A stretch of DNA of 64,000 nucleotides from Phylloscopus collybita (GCA_027886175.1 JAJNNQ010000003.1:27073501-27137500), one strand, 5' to 3'; shown: positions 1 to 13,596, counted from the stretch's first letter. Program-made: numbers and translations. Notes: generated by a model not told the origin, from the sequence alone.

Positions 1-3000
1 GCTCTGCTGTGTGCAGGGTCTGCAGTGAACTCTGCTTCCTCCCCAAACCCAGCCTTTGCCTCAGTGCATTTTAACCAAAGTGCTGTTCCCTCCATCGTCG
101 GGGACTCTGAAGGTGCCACTGCCTCTCCTCTGCCTCTCTGCTCCTGAGAGACACCACCGAGCTCAAGGCATTTCCACTTCAGCTCCCAAGCCCCATTTCT
201 ACTTCTCTCTCCACTCCTGTGTCAAGTTAAATATGTTCCACGTTGAAAGACACTGATAACACTGACAGAGTGTGCTCTGCTGTTCCACCCAACACCAGCT
301 TTGTCTGGAAACCAACCTTCCCCTCAGCAGACAAAAGTGAAGGGCACTAACAGCAAATGAAAACACCCAGCTCTGTTTATTAGGGCTGGTGGTTTGAATG
401 CCAAGTTCTCTGCACAGGATTAAGTGCATTTTGTATGCAGCTGGAATATGTCATAGATACATTTAGGTCTTTGAATTTTAACATTCCCAGGTGATTTTTC
501 TTTTTTCCTTCTGTCTCAGCCTTTAGTGCAGAAAGAACTCTGGATACATTTTAAAGTTCTCCCATTGTGGAAAAAAAAAGAAAGTTATTAAAATTAATGC
601 AGTATTATTGAAAATAACCTCTGTTTTCAAAATGAATTATTATGAAGCAGTGTCAGCAAAAGAAATGCTAAAAATTCAGATATTACATACTTTCTTTGAA
701 TGACAGCACTTTGTCTCTAATATCTCTGCCTATTCCCAACACAATATTTGGTCTTGCAGCTATTTAAAGCAGTGCTGAAGTTTACAATTTTTTTTTTTAC
801 TCGTATATGCCCAGTTCCTCACAAGTAAAATGAGCAGAAAACTCCATCACTGCTTTAAAGCTTTGCAAATTTTCCAAACAAAGAGGCAGCCATCTTCTTC
901 CACGTGCTTTTGAAACAATACATTTGCTCCACACAAGGAGAGCAGGGTTCCTGCCTGCTGCAAGTAACTGATGTGTTTTACAAAATCTGTTGCTCACTTA
1001 TGGCCTGATGTAAATCTTAGTGAATCATAAAAATATCTCCCCATTTCTGGGGACTCTGGATGTAGTCCTTAGGCAAAACAATTTCTTACACTTTTGTTAA
1101 AGCATCCATTTGGGAACCGTGATGTTCTGCCTGTTAACATAGAGGGTTCTTTTCTATGTGTTCTGATTAGGCTGGTTTCAGGTTTGTTTATTAAACAATG
1201 TCAATAATGGTCATACAAGAATTTATTTTGAGCAGCGAAATTAAGAGATATATAGAAAACTTTCATAGGAATACAAACAAAAAAAAAAGAACTGAATAGA
1301 AGAATTGGATGTTTCATACATATAAACAATTCCTATGCTCATCCTCTGGCCTGCCACCACTCAAGACCAGCATGCTTTTATCAGCTATGTTTTTGTAGGA
1401 GAATAATATATTTGGGAAGTAGATGAAGAGACTCATTAGTATTTGATCATCATTACTGTCCTTGAGAACTCATTTATTCAGAGCAATGTCCTGCACACTC
1501 TTTTCCTTTATTTGCACACTTGCCTGAGGATTTTTAGGCAGGAATGGTGGCTTGTTATGCTCCTCCTCGTTGTGTAGCTGGTCAGAAACTGGAGGCCTGT
1601 GAGCTGATAAGGACCTCAGCAGAGCTCCTCGTGTCTCTGACACTTCCATGCTGTTTTACTGCCCTGGCTGCTATTTGAAGTCAGCCTTGAGGACCACCCA
1701 GAAGTACCAGCTGGGCCAGGGCTCTGCTGCTCACATTCTCAGCAGAAAGGAGCTGCTATCACCATAAAACAAACTGTGCTCAGGGTTTGGCTCTGCCTAT
1801 CTTGTGCTCGGTGCTGCAGCCGTGTGCGGGGTGTCCTGGGGAGGGCTGCAGCCCCTGGCAGCCTGGGGCTGCCTCTCCTGCCCCAGCAGGGCTGGCTTCT
1901 CCAATGCTCTTGGATAAAACCTGCAGGAACAGAGGCCAGCCGCTCTGAGGGAAAGATCAAACTCTTCCCCTCTGGCAGTTTGTCAGCACCAGAGCTGGGC
2001 AGGGCACAGTGCACATTGGTTATGGCAGATTTTTAATGACATCTTCCACAGAGCACTGATGGGATCCCACGCACAGAGCAGGGCAGCTCAGGAACTGCTG
2101 CATCAGAGCTGAAACAAAGCCAGGTCAGATCCTCACCTGATGTAAATTCACTGTTTCACTGACTCGAAGGGAGCCCTGTGTGCCTCTCATGGCTGGCAGT
2201 CTGATTCCTGGTGAGATTTTGCTAAAATGTTTAAGCCATAAAAATTACACACCCAAAAGTCTCTTGAAATAAATGTACTTTTCTCTCTCTCCTAACCCTG
2301 GAGCTGAGGATGTTGCTAAACTGTTGGTGAACTTTCAGGAGGAGCAGGCCACGTGTTGACCTGTGTAAAACACACAAAACCTTGAAAATATTAGAAGGTT
2401 ATGGACTTTGGAACTGTGAGCCTCAGCTGGAACTTCCTGCCGACCCCTCTCCTGGTTAGGAGGCATCAGGTTGAGTTTTGTGCTGTGCAGGCAGCAGCAG
2501 GTCTGATCACAACTGACAGACTGCTCCCACAGCACACAGCCAGGACAGTGCTCCATCTGCTCCAGAGCAGGGCTGCAAAAGGGTTCTGACTGAGAAAATA
2601 AAGCTCAGAGGGGTAAGATGATTTGTTTATAAGGTAATGATAATAATTGGTTATCCATAAATGACAACAAATTTGTGTGTGTGTCTGTAAATTTTTGGGA
2701 GCTGAGCAGTTCAATTTCAGTAAAAGGCATAATTGAAAATAATTTAAGTTTCTAACTCATGTTCTGTACCAATCTTTAATTATATAAATTGTGTGCTCTT
2801 CGTATTACCCGCTCATTTATATTCAGTGAGCACCAATTGAATTTTATGCAGATAAAATGTTCATTATAAGGCCATGCCACTGCAGCCTTTGCTCCCTCCT
2901 GCAAAGCCTGGAGTCACAGGCAGCTCCACACTCAGCCCAGCTGTGCACAGCTCCCAGCCCTGCTGAAGGCCCATGGCCACTGCTCTCCAGTTTAAGAGCC

Positions 3001-6000
3001 AGTGCTCACCAGTTTGGGCCCTCACTGCTGGTTTTAGGCTATAGAATGACTTCAGAGGAGGAGATCTTTACTTTAGAGTTTTTCCTCTCCTCTTTCTCTC
3101 TCCAGCCTGCTTCCTTCCAAGTCAAGTGTTGAGGCTCTTCTCCAGTCACGCTGAACAAGATTTTATTTTAGTAACTGCCCCCAGAAGGGAGTAGGGCCAC
3201 TGTCAGGGTAAGGCCAGAAGTGTAACTGGTGCAGGTGGAAGTGGTAGAAACCAAAGAGCTCTAAGTGTTATCCCCACTGACTTTGGCAGGTGCCAGCCTG
3301 GTGACAATGTGTACATCAAAGCATCCTTAAAGCAGGGGGCTCTGTGAAAAAGTGATGGTAAATCAGGATCCCATGGGAACAATAAAATAATAGGAATGAG
3401 TTTCAGCTGCTACATTTAATCCTGCTCTGAAGTAAGACTGAGGCCTGGGCCTTTTCTAATTCCTGTTCCCACAGGAGCTGAGGGATCAGCCTTAGCAGGG
3501 GAGGGAGCAGGAGCCCAGAGTGCTGTGCCAGGGTGGAGAGCAGGGACACAGCCCTGCCCTGCTCTCAGCTGCCCTTTGCTTTGAGCCCTGGCTCCTCTGC
3601 ACAGTGCTGCAGCCAAAGACCCACAGGGGAGACAGTGCCCTTGGTGAGTGACACTGCTTTGCACCTCTCTTCTCTGGATGTCCAAATCTGGCCAGGACCA
3701 GGGGCAGAAGTTTGGAGCAGATGGAGGGAGGGATGATGGCAAAGCATTTGTGCTTCTGTGACATTATCAAATATGGAATTAGGGGAGGCATCTGAACCTC
3801 AACAGTTTCTGAGGGACTAACTCGAGTCTCTTCTGTAGAAGACTGGAAGGGAACAGAATCCCTGATGTGTGTTGGTCTTTTGCAGGGAGAAGCAGCACAC
3901 AAAAGCAGTGGGGACATGTGTGTGACAAGACAGGTAGGCAGAGGGGACAGCATGCCTGACTGTCAGATTCATCCTCTCATTCCTCATCTGTGAGCTCAGG
4001 CCATCACTTGGAAACAGGCTGAGATTTTAGCCCAGGGGAAGAAAATGACAAGGCATTGACCCAAAAAGGGAATGTTCAAGCCTTATGAATACTTTTGTCC
4101 TGTTTATCAAACAGAACCTTCAGCTTCTCCAAACAGAGTATTTTCATTTCATGCTTCCATTTTCTATATCACACGCACAGAGAAAACAACCAAGAATGTC
4201 CCACAAGGATCAAGAGTGTACTGCAGCAGGGAAACAATTCACTTTTTGTGCTCTGACTTCTACCAGAGTGCCCCAGGTTTGCATGGACAGCCAGTACCTG
4301 TTACTGTGAGCACGAGGAATTCGTGACAGAAGTTGCTCCTTGGCTAACTGTGGTGTTATTTTCAAACTGGAGTTTCTTAGGTCATTTCTCCCTGCCTGAT
4401 TAAAGCCTTCCTTCCCCCCCTGATTTGTCACAATTAAGCTCTAGTAGAAGGTAGAAAAAATAGCTGGGAAGCAGGTAACCATGACACAAGAGAGCATGAG
4501 CTGTAGATTTTCAGAAAGCAACAGAAACCTTGGAATTCCATCTTCCAGTGAGCAGGTGAATCTGAACAGGAGCTGCTGCTCAAACAACAACAGCACATTT
4601 ACTCAGTGTAGCCTAAACTGGGACTGAGGAGGAAGGGATGAGAATTTCACAGGGAGACAAGGTTGCATCTTTTAGCTCTTATCAAAGTGGCAGCTGCATG
4701 GACCTGAACTCCACAGAGCCAGACAGGGACAAAAATTAAAAACTGTTTTTTAAATGAAGACAGAGTAACCTACAGTGACTTGTCAAAAAATTAAAAAAAA
4801 TCCTTGGGAATACACAGAGCTAATGCCAGCCCTGAAACTGTCTAGTGCACTCCTGTCACTGGGCACAGGTAAATTATACCCCTTTGTCCTTACTGAGGTG
4901 CCCAGAGCTGGCCACTCATCTTCCACTCACCTTTTCTGTGCTGTTCACCTGCTCAAAACATCTCTTTATAAGGCATTTGTCATCCTTTCCCTCCAAAGGA
5001 AGAGCCTGATCCAAGTGCTGCTGATTTCAGTGGCAAATGTCCCACTGCATGGGGTTAGATTTAAGTCTCTAATGTGTGTGAGCAGTTCCATAAGAGGGCA
5101 GAAGAGACAGTAAAATACACTTTTGCCAAAACATCTGTATTTTGCTAAGATCATAGGTGAAGGAGCGCAAATTTTTAAAAGTATAAGTAAAATACCAAGT
5201 AACTTCAGAGTTATAACTGGCTGTGTATAAATCATAACGTTACTAAACCACATAAACAAATTTCCAGCTTTCACAACTTCAGCAAAGAAAGAAATCACCA
5301 AAAAAGAAACATTACAGGAACATTACAGCCACATGGGAGGGGAAAAAGTGTCCTCAAGCCAGTGGCCCAAGGAGCACCATGTTAGTCAGGATGCAGCAGG
5401 GGAAGGGATACCCACCTCCATTGAATTAGTGGGGCTTTTGCTCTCTCCTTATTCCACTAGAGGCTATCACCTTAATATTTGGCCAATAAACACCATGACA
5501 GTGATTACTCATCAGCCTCTGAGGCCTCTCATGTGGATTTCACACTGTGAGAGAACTGTCTTATTTCACAGCTCGTCAGCACAAAAAATGTGGCCAAAAA
5601 AGGTTTATCCCAGCATTCTCTGAAGTATTCAGTACCAATAATTTCCCACTATTTGCAATAACCATGACCTTGGCTTCTCAGTGGAAAAATTCTCAGGTCA
5701 CCTACAGTTTGACATCCACATGGAATGAATAACACCATTACTGTTGATAGCAATGCTAGCAATATTAGAAATAATAGAGTAATAAATACATGAACAAATG
5801 CACATTTGTGCAAAATCTGATCCTTTATATCTAAAAACTGGTCATGGAAAACCCTGTCATTTGAAATTGGATGTGCTGTGAGATTGCCACGCTGAATAAA
5901 ACAAGGATTGCTGAAGAAATGTCAATTTATTGGCTTAAATATGTGTTTACTCACCCCCAGTGCCATGATGATGCACAAGCAGGAGCTCAGCACAAAAGTC

Positions 6001-6731
6001 AATTCCTCTGTGGCCCAACAGAAGTGAAGTGAGGAGGTAGAAAGGATAAAATGAGCTAGAAAATGGCTCAAGTACCTGCAAGCAGCAACTCTTGTCATTG
6101 TAGGAGAGAGGAGGGCTACAACTGGGGCCTGTACTTGCCTGCAGATTAAAGGCTGCATACTTTGGAAGGGTCTCCTTTTGCTCTGTAGGAAGGAAGCAGC
6201 AGAAGGAGCCAGTCCTCATCTCCAGTATTATCTCAGACAGGAAACACAGCCTCCACAGAAAAGTCGAGGAACCTCTCTTCAAAGCTGAGCTGAAGACATA
6301 AAATAAATAAATAAAAAGCCATTCCTTTGCTAGGATGCCTGTGAAAGGGCACTGAGCTCTTGCAGCTAGGTCTCTTCTTTCTTTGTTCTTAAAAGGGCTA
6401 AAGCTGTCCCTGGTCATTCCCCAGGGACAGAGCTGTGCTGAATGCAGTCTCACATGTTTTAAATGGTTAAAATGGCATTTCATTCCTCCAAGTGGAGCCC
6501 AGATTGCCAAATGTGTTCCTGCTGTGCTCCATCCTCTCATGGCAAGAGCTGTGCTGCCTGAGAGGGGCTCAGGCTCCCCCCTCCTCTGGTTTAGGCTCAC
6601 AGGTCCTTGCCCTCAAGGGCAGAGGGAAAAGGAGAGGCTCCATCAGCTCCTTTCCTTGCCCTCTGTGATGCTGGACCACGGGGCACAGCTGGAGCTCCAA
6701 CCCAAAGTGCATTTGCACCCCTAAGGAGGAT
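1..6731. other. non-coding DNA, no gene supported
   Basis: No coding exon, RNA gene or intact transposon is recognised here. The sequence is mixed: AT-rich stretches with short A or T runs (for example near 570, 790 and 1280) alternate with GC-richer patches near 1.8-2.0 kb, 3.5 kb and 6.5 kb. The GC-richer patches hold the longer chance frames. The longest is 217 codons on the minus strand (5947-6600); it matches no family I know and partly crosses an ATAAATA simple repeat near 6300. It is listed separately as a low-confidence frame. Confidence 0.6.
5947..6600 (-). other. long open frame without recognisable domain (probably chance)
   Basis: This is the longest frame outside the tandem repeats (217 codons). 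The conceptual product is rich in Ser, Leu and Phe, shows no motif, domain or repeat that I recognise, and has no evident promoter or polyadenylation signal. Part of it reads through an ATAAATA simple repeat near 6300. By a rough stop-frequency estimate, a frame of this length in 64 kb is uncommon but not remarkable. It ends 137 bp before the start of a solo LTR lying in the opposite orientation. I do not regard it as a gene. Confidence 0.15.
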
Positions 6732-6736
6732 GCAAC
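6732..6736. repeat. 5-bp target-site duplication, left copy (GCAAC)
   Basis: GCAAC directly precedes the TGTC start of the solo LTR and is repeated exactly at 7338-7342 after its terminal CA. An exact flanking duplication of 5 bp is the mark of retroviral integrase and fixes both element ends. Five base pairs is the length usual for class III (ERV-L-like) elements. Confidence 0.85.
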
Positions 6737-7337
6737 TGTCCTGGATTATGGAACCAAAAATGTGTATTCCATTTCACCTGCTGAAAGCAGCTGGGGAGAT
6801 GTTTTTTCTTTATCTCTTGTAACTCTGGGGGGAGGGGGGCAGATGCCTTTTGATAATGGGCCAGCTGTTAAACCAGGTGGGGCAGTGTTTGTTATCTCTG
6901 TCACCACCTGTCCACCCTCGGGGGGGGGGGGATACTTTCTGCTAATGAGTCATTAAGGCTCACTAAGGTCATGACATATTCCATTGGGAGATGCTCCACC
7001 CAGTGGGGGGAGCCAACCATTCCTACCTGGATAAAATCTGAGATGCAGGAACACCATGGATCTGGTGCCACTGGATTCCTGGAGGAAGACTGGACCCTTC
7101 TCACCATCACTGGACCCTTCTCACCATCACTGGACCCTTCTCTCTCAGGATCATCTCTGCTCCACCAGAACCACATCTGCCACTCCAGGAGGACTCACTT
7201 CTGGACTGCTTCCAACACCCTGACCAACAGGGTGTCAGGCTGTATTGTTCCATTTATTTTACCTTTTTTTCTCTCTTCTTCTATTAAATTGTGTCTCTGA
7301 CTGGGAGTCTCACTGGTTTTGCTTTCAAACCAGCACA
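6737..7337 (+). mobile_element. solo LTR of an endogenous retrovirus, complete (LTR copy 1)
   Basis: A 601-bp unit begins TGTCCTGG and ends CAGCACA, giving the TG...CA ends of retroviral LTRs, and it is flanked by exact GCAAC duplications. Read on the plus strand it has LTR order: a U3-like part, a TATA-like GGATAAAA at 7029-7036, and a polyadenylation signal ATTAAA at 7283-7288 about 50 bp before the end. A 20-bp motif with the core GGACCCTTCTCACC is repeated in tandem near 7091-7140, and a run of 12 G lies at 6920-6931. No gag, pol or env lies next to it, so this is a solo LTR left by LTR-LTR recombination. About the first 490 bp match the LTR at 21250-22027 apart from small indels; the last 110 bp do not. 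The family resembles songbird ERV-L-type LTRs (from memory, no search made). Confidence 0.85.
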
Positions 7338-7342
7338 GCAAC
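7338..7342. repeat. 5-bp target-site duplication, right copy (GCAAC)
   Basis: Exact copy of 6732-6736, directly after the terminal CA of the solo LTR. Confidence 0.85.
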
Positions 7343-10300
7343 TCACACCCCTCCAAAGCCCCTTTGCTGACACAGCTTCTCAGTGCTGGGGATTCAGTAA
7401 CCCACACAACAAACTGGATTCAGTCTCATCAGCACTGCTTTGGTAAGGAGCAGAGGGAAAGATCAGCATCATGAACAGGGGGTAACTCCCCAGAATTGCC
7501 TCTGAATTACCCCACATTCAGCAAATAACTGGTGCTTGTATTCTGGAGATCACCAGCCACCACTGTGATAGGAACTGTGCTGCTCACAAACTGTGCATAA
7601 TGAATAAATCACTCAAATGACAGATTTTACATCCTATTCCTCCAACACACATCTCTCAGATTATTTAACTAGACGTGTTCCCCACATTTTCACCAATGGC
7701 AGCTCCTAATCTTACCCTCCAGTCCTCAGTAGCATCTTTGTATTAAATATCCCCAAAGAGCTCAAAGAATTTTTACTCCAGCTCATCTTTTCTCCCTTGT
7801 ATATACTGGTCAGGTGACAGCATGTTAGGGATGATAATTCTCTGCATTAAATATTTTAAAATAAGCTACCAAAATGTTATCAAGAATCAAGGGTAAGAGA
7901 AGAAACAAAATTGAAAGAGAGGCAAAGCCAACATCTGTAGAATTTCAGCAGTGAAGTTTAATACAGAAATCCTGAGCAAAACAGCTTGAAATCAAAGTTC
8001 CCAGGAGATCATGACCTTTGCCTCCTGTGATTTATCAAAATAGTAAATCTTTAATGGAATTATCACAGAAGACATGAATTTGCCCCACTGGCTCACAGCA
8101 TTAAACACAGAATTACAGTGGCAAGCCCCAGCTGGTGTGATCTGCTCTTCCAAAGGCAGCAGAGAGGATTTGCTGTGCCCAGTTTATGCCTCATGTACTT
8201 GAGAAATCAACCACAGGCTCTTGGGACCAAGTTGGCTTTTTATTCCTAATATCTTAAAGACTCTCTTCACAGAACTCACTCAGCACCTGACTGTCCTGAT
8301 TCAAGTTTAGATTTTCCCAAAATAACTGTAAAGAAACAATAAAATTACTGGCAAGTCTTGTGACTTTGTCTGAGACCAAAACCTCCTTTTTGGGCTTTGC
8401 AAGAATAAGATCAGCACAGCCCCTGTGCCAGACTCAGATCTCCTCCATTCTCTGGCCAGGGCATCCCCAGAGGGAGCTTCTGTGGCTTTTGCCAAGGTGT
8501 TCATTTATTCTGCAGCAGAGCTGCCTGTACCTGACACACAGAGTGTTGAGCTGTGCAGGGACACTGGGATAGGAAAAATGACAGGGAAATAACTTCTTCC
8601 CTGTTTATTCACCTTCATTCAACCAAAGATACACAGCAAAAACACACACACAAAAAAAAAATTGTGTGCAGACTGTGCTAAACCTGACCTTCCTTAGCTT
8701 TCTTTGCTAATCTGCAGTGCCTGTGCTAATGTTTCTGTGAAGATCCAAATTATTTTACTGTAGCATGCTCCTGGTGCTCCTTTCAGATGTTCCTCATTTC
8801 TCTTCCTTCCTAGGCAGGGATCTTTGATCTTTTTGCCTTTTCTCTGCTCACAGACTCCACTTTAGGCACCAGAATCCCCTGCTAGCTTGGTTAGACCCAG
8901 TTCCCCAGGCATAATTTATGAAAACATAATTTATGATGTGATCAGTTCATTGCCACGCTTTGTTTTCTCCTTCCCAGCCTTTCCTAATTCAACTCTCTGA
9001 AGCTGACCAGGATAACATCACTTAAATAAAATGAGATGCATATAATATTTACTAAAAAGAATGCAAAACCTGCAGACATTTTCATTTCCTCACTAATAAA
9101 TGGAATTTAAAAGGTCACTACCTGAAAAGTTTGTTGTTTTTTTTTTTTCAAAAAATGACCAATAAAATGATAGGACCTTGTCAGGTAACATGGCAGGATC
9201 CTGCAAAATTTCTGTCTCTGCACACCTTAACTTTTATTTAGCCACGAAAGAAAAGCTCAAGAGGAACCCAGAGGGTTCAGAAAAGCAATCCTGCCTAGAA
9301 GAAGAAGCTGAGAGAGGGACAAGTTTTTAGCAATGAGCAGAGTGAACCATTTCCCAGATACAAAAGAAGTGATGTTATCTGGTCCACACTTTAAAGCACA
9401 GAGGGAGAAAAAGCAACTTTCAGTGCTCTTGGGAGGTCTGGCAGATTTACATTTCTGGCTTTGATGAGATTTTAACTTCCCAGTGACACACTGATATTGG
9501 ATAGACCACAACCATGCAGAACTGTTTTGCTGCCTCCAATATGAAATGGCATGTGAGGGTGGAAAGTAATCATACTGGCAGAATTAGTTGCCTGAAAGAT
9601 TCACACCAGATGACCACATTTAAATGTGCTCCAGCTTGCTCCTTTTCATGTTTGCAGGGAATATGGATTGCACAAGATAGAAACACAGTGTAATTAAATA
9701 CAAATAGATTTTAACTTCCAAAAATAGATATTCCTCATATTTCTCCTCATTCCCTATGTTGTTTCCCAGTTATTCCTCTGATTCCAAACATGCTGCCTGG
9801 AGGCTGCAGAACCTTGTGCTGTTGTCTGGATATTTCTGTAGCAATAAGAAATTGAGCCATCACAGATAGGATATGCTGAATCTGGCATGTATGGAAAGAG
9901 CATGAAAAGAGAAGTAAATTAAAACAGATGCATTTCACAGCATCCAAAGATGTTCAGAAGCAAATCTAGATGTTCTTTATGTCTATATGGGCTGGGTACA
10001 TCAGTTTAATAACCTGAAATTGCCTGGTAGCATTTACTCAGGGAGCTGAAGACAGCTTCAGATGATTATTACTGTAGATACAGATCCTGCAGCAGCTGTG
10101 CAGTCCAGGTCAGTATTATCCATGGATTCATAAACTGTGGGATGTGTGAAGACAGCAGTTTGCAGTCACACTGATAAATCAAACTCGTGGCTGTGTTTGG
10201 CCTCACAAACATCAGGTGATGCCACAAAGTTTTATTTCCTGATTTGCCTCCAGTCAGAGGCTACCTCAAAAGTTCCAGTCAGAGACCCAAACCCCACCAC

Positions 10301-12258
10301 AGCTGAGGGATCTTGCCTGTTTCCAGCATTTCAAACACATTTGCCAACTAATTTCTTCCAGTCACACTGCACAAAGGACTCCAATGTTCCTCTGCAGCAA
10401 AACTAACCTGCTCAAACATAAAGGCAACTTAATTGTGTCTGTGTTAGAACTCTTTTAAACACTGATGGAGAGTAAAGAAGGTCTTGCAGAATATACACAT
10501 TCTGATCTATTTCTGTTTCTATTATAGTTCTTTATTGCTTCAATATAAGCTGAGCCATTTTATTTGAAATGAACAGAAAAGCTTCCACTATGAGATGGGC
10601 TTTGTACAGTGACTTTTTTCTACATCACTGCTTGATATTATTAATACAGAAGTACACATTTCCTTCATGTCTTTCACCAGCTCCTAAGTGGAAGGACAAT
10701 GCAGATAGACACCCTAAGAGACAATGTTTACCCTCTGTTTAAGAGCTCATGTCCATACTTAGTCACCTAAAAAATGCTAGACTTCAACAAGCTCCCAAAG
10801 AATGTTTTTAAGCTCTGAGCATCTTCAAATGTGATTTGGCAGTGTCTCAGAACACTCAGAAGGGAATCAGTACAACCACAGAAGTTACTTCCATTTTCCT
10901 TCTTTTTTCCAAAACATTTTCCACATTGATGCAGTTACCCTGCTCAGTCCTTGCATCTGCATTAGGAATTCTGGGACTAGATAGGAGTATTGGCCTCATT
11001 TGAGTGTATCCTAAAGCTCCTGTATTTAATTTATTGTGATCATTTTGACAAGACACGAGACACCACAAAAGTAGATTAACAAATCTCCAACCCCTGCAGA
11101 TTGTAGCTGTCAGCAATGCACACAAATTCTGGATGCTGCACAGCTGCCAATGGAATGAAGTTGAGGGGTGAGATTGGACCTTTTTAATATTTTGTATTTA
11201 TTTATATTATTATAGACTCTCACTATCTTATGCACAAGTGAATAATTCCATCAGGGAACCAGGGAAACACACAGCAGCTGAACCAGAGTCTGCTCTGATC
11301 AGGGGCAGGAGCTTGATCAGCTGCAACCCCATTGATGTCCTGTGCCTTTGGCTCAAGAGGTTATCTTGCAGAAGGCACAGAGGATAAACAAAGACACAAG
11401 AGATAAATCTGGACTTGCTGTGTTCCTGCAGCATTTGAGAGAGAAAAGTGGGCTGCTCGGTATTTCACATGGGAGGTGGCACAGGCAGCCAGCACAGGTG
11501 ACAAAAGGGGGGTCACTTTTCACAGGTTTTCTCTAATGAGTCTACAACATTGTGGCATTGTGGCACAGTGGCATTGCCACCTTCCTGCTTCTTGGAGTGA
11601 GCCAACACCTCCAGCAGCTCAGACGTGAGTGAAGACAGAAAACTCTGTGAGCTGTGGCTCCCCTGGCCCTGTCAGCAAAGAGTGAGGGCTCTCTCCCCTC
11701 CCAGCAGCACAGAGGGGAGGTCACCCCTTGCTGTGCTATGCTAATGACCATTCCCCACCTCGGAGCAGGGGACAAAGCACAGCTCAGAAAACACAGCTTG
11801 CACAAAGCACTGCCCTGAAATTGCAGAGTCAGGGGAGCTGCCCAAGAGATCCTGATTTCCAGCTTTTCCTGAGCTCTGGGCCAGCTGCAGAGCTCTTTCT
11901 CCACGCTCCCTGCAGCAGCCCCTGCAGAGGTGTGTTCCCTTTGGAGGGCTGCTCCCTCTGACCCTCTGCAAAGGGCCCCACAGGCACAGCACCCTGACAC
12001 GTCTGAGTGACCCGAGGGGTGCCACCTCCACTGAGTGAGCAATGGCACAGCAGGCTCACTCTGCCACCTCTAGAGAGCCCTCTAGTAATTCTTTACTAGT
12101 TAATGCAGGGGACTAGGTATTACTGAATAATTTGGAATATAACCTGTGCAAGGAGAGCACAGCGTGTCCTGCGAACTTTGCAAACACATTAGTAACTGGT
12201 GAGGGTGGGGACATCCATGTCTGGGGTGTCAGACAGTGAAGGGAAGACCTGGGTTCCC
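7343..12258. other. non-coding DNA, no gene supported
   Basis: No exon, RNA gene or recognisable transposon. There are short A or T runs (near 8650 and 9140) and a GC-richer patch at about 11.55-12.06 kb, where overlapping minus-strand frames of up to 168 codons arise. Those frames have no domain and run together in several phases, which is typical of GC-rich chance frames. Confidence 0.55.
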
Positions 12259-12802
12259 TGTTGGAGCCCTGGAGGCTGAAAATGTCAGGCTTTCAGTGCT
12301 AAAAGGACTCTCAAGCCAGCACCACATTTGGCTTGAGGCCGTGCAACAGGCTCCTGAGATTGAGTGATGGCATGGGGCTGTGGGTGTGTGGTTCGAACAG
12401 AATTGTGTGATCTCACAGGGTGAAAAACTTGAATTTGGGATTTTAGTATATAGTAATACATGTGAGTCAAGATGGAGGAGTTTGGGTGTTGTCTGAGTCC
12501 TTCTTTTTCACCTTCTTCTTCCTTCTTCTCTCTGGGTTTGGGTGGTTTTCTGTAACTGGGTGGAAAAGGCCTGCATTGCAGCCTTGGGTGGTCATTATTG
12601 GGTCAGAAACATAAATAGTGCTTGGTATTGGGTAATTAGTGCTTAAATGACCTTGGGAAGAGTTAGAGGGGCTCCATTTTACCCCATTTCTCTGGCTTGC
12701 TAGTTAGAGCTCACACCCATGAGTCTGTAAATAGATAAGAAATGATAAACACCCGAGTCCCAACACGAATGCGACTCCTGTGCCTTGACCCCAATCCTGG
12801 CA
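12259..12802 (+). mobile_element. LTR-like element of a second family, boundaries approximate
   Basis: The segment starts TGTTGGAGCCC and ends near AATCCTGGCA. It has the order expected of an LTR on the plus strand: a long U3-like part, an AT-rich CATAAATA at 12610-12617, a degenerate polyadenylation signal GATAAA at 12744-12749, and an end about 50 bp later. It resembles, from memory, a solo LTR family common in songbird genomes. I could not find a convincing target-site duplication: the flanks are TTCCC and GGGAA, reverse complements rather than direct repeats. The exact ends and the class are therefore uncertain. A C/T-rich (CTTCTT) stretch lies inside at about 12501-12532. There are no internal retroviral genes. 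Confidence 0.6.
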
Positions 12803-13596
12803 GGGAAAAAGAAGGCAGAACCATCACAGGTCCACATCCTGCCCACATGGACTGGCAGGGTGGGCACGGAAGGGTCAGGCAGACCTTTGGTGCTTTACAT
12901 AAAAGGGGGTGATGTTCCCTTTTTGGGATTGCAGGGATGTGTAGCACAAAGCCTGGGCCATCTCTGCAGTGTAGCCAGCAGACACATCTGAGGGGATCTG
13001 AGGCCACAGCCTGCTGACACCCAGCACACAATCATCCAGGAAACATCCCCAAATCCACTCATGGATTAGCCTGATGGATAATCCAGGGTAAAACTGAACA
13101 GACATATGCTGCATTTGGGGCCAAAACTCCTCTTTTTGTGTGCATGTATGGATAAGGTTGAGTCACAAAAACAGCTTTAAGTTTCCAAACTAAGGAATGC
13201 TTTTCAGTTTTCCTTAGTTTGCAACAGCTTTACTGTTCTTTATGAACTCACAAGAAGACCTGGGGTAAACTTTATTTTTAAATATTGATCACCATTACAG
13301 GCAATTTTTCTCCCTGTTGAATTTATTTATAGTGTGCTCATGACCCCTTTGGGGGTTAATATGTTGAAATAGAGTCACACTTCTCCATTTCCCTGTCCTC
13401 TGATTTCTTTTATCTCTGCATCATTCACTGCATGCCTCCCAGCTGAGGGAACAGGGAGCACCTAGAGACAGCCCTGGTTCTGATTCACCAGCTGTGTCAT
13501 CTCACACAGGCCCAGGCTTCCTCCTGAGCAATGGAAGGCTCCTGTGGGAGAAACTGAATTGTCTCCTGCCCTGACAGATATTAAAGCAGCTTCTAG
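12803..13596. other. non-coding DNA between LTR and CR1 fragment
   Basis: No exon or repeat recognised. Minus-strand frames of 79 and 106 codons begin here and the longer one runs into the neighbouring LTR; they show no domain and are treated as chance. Confidence 0.5.

Noticed and set aside
12385..12400. GGTTCGAAC, a possible tRNA B box
   Set aside because: No A box or cloverleaf stems surround it, and it lies inside the LTR-like element at 12259-12802.
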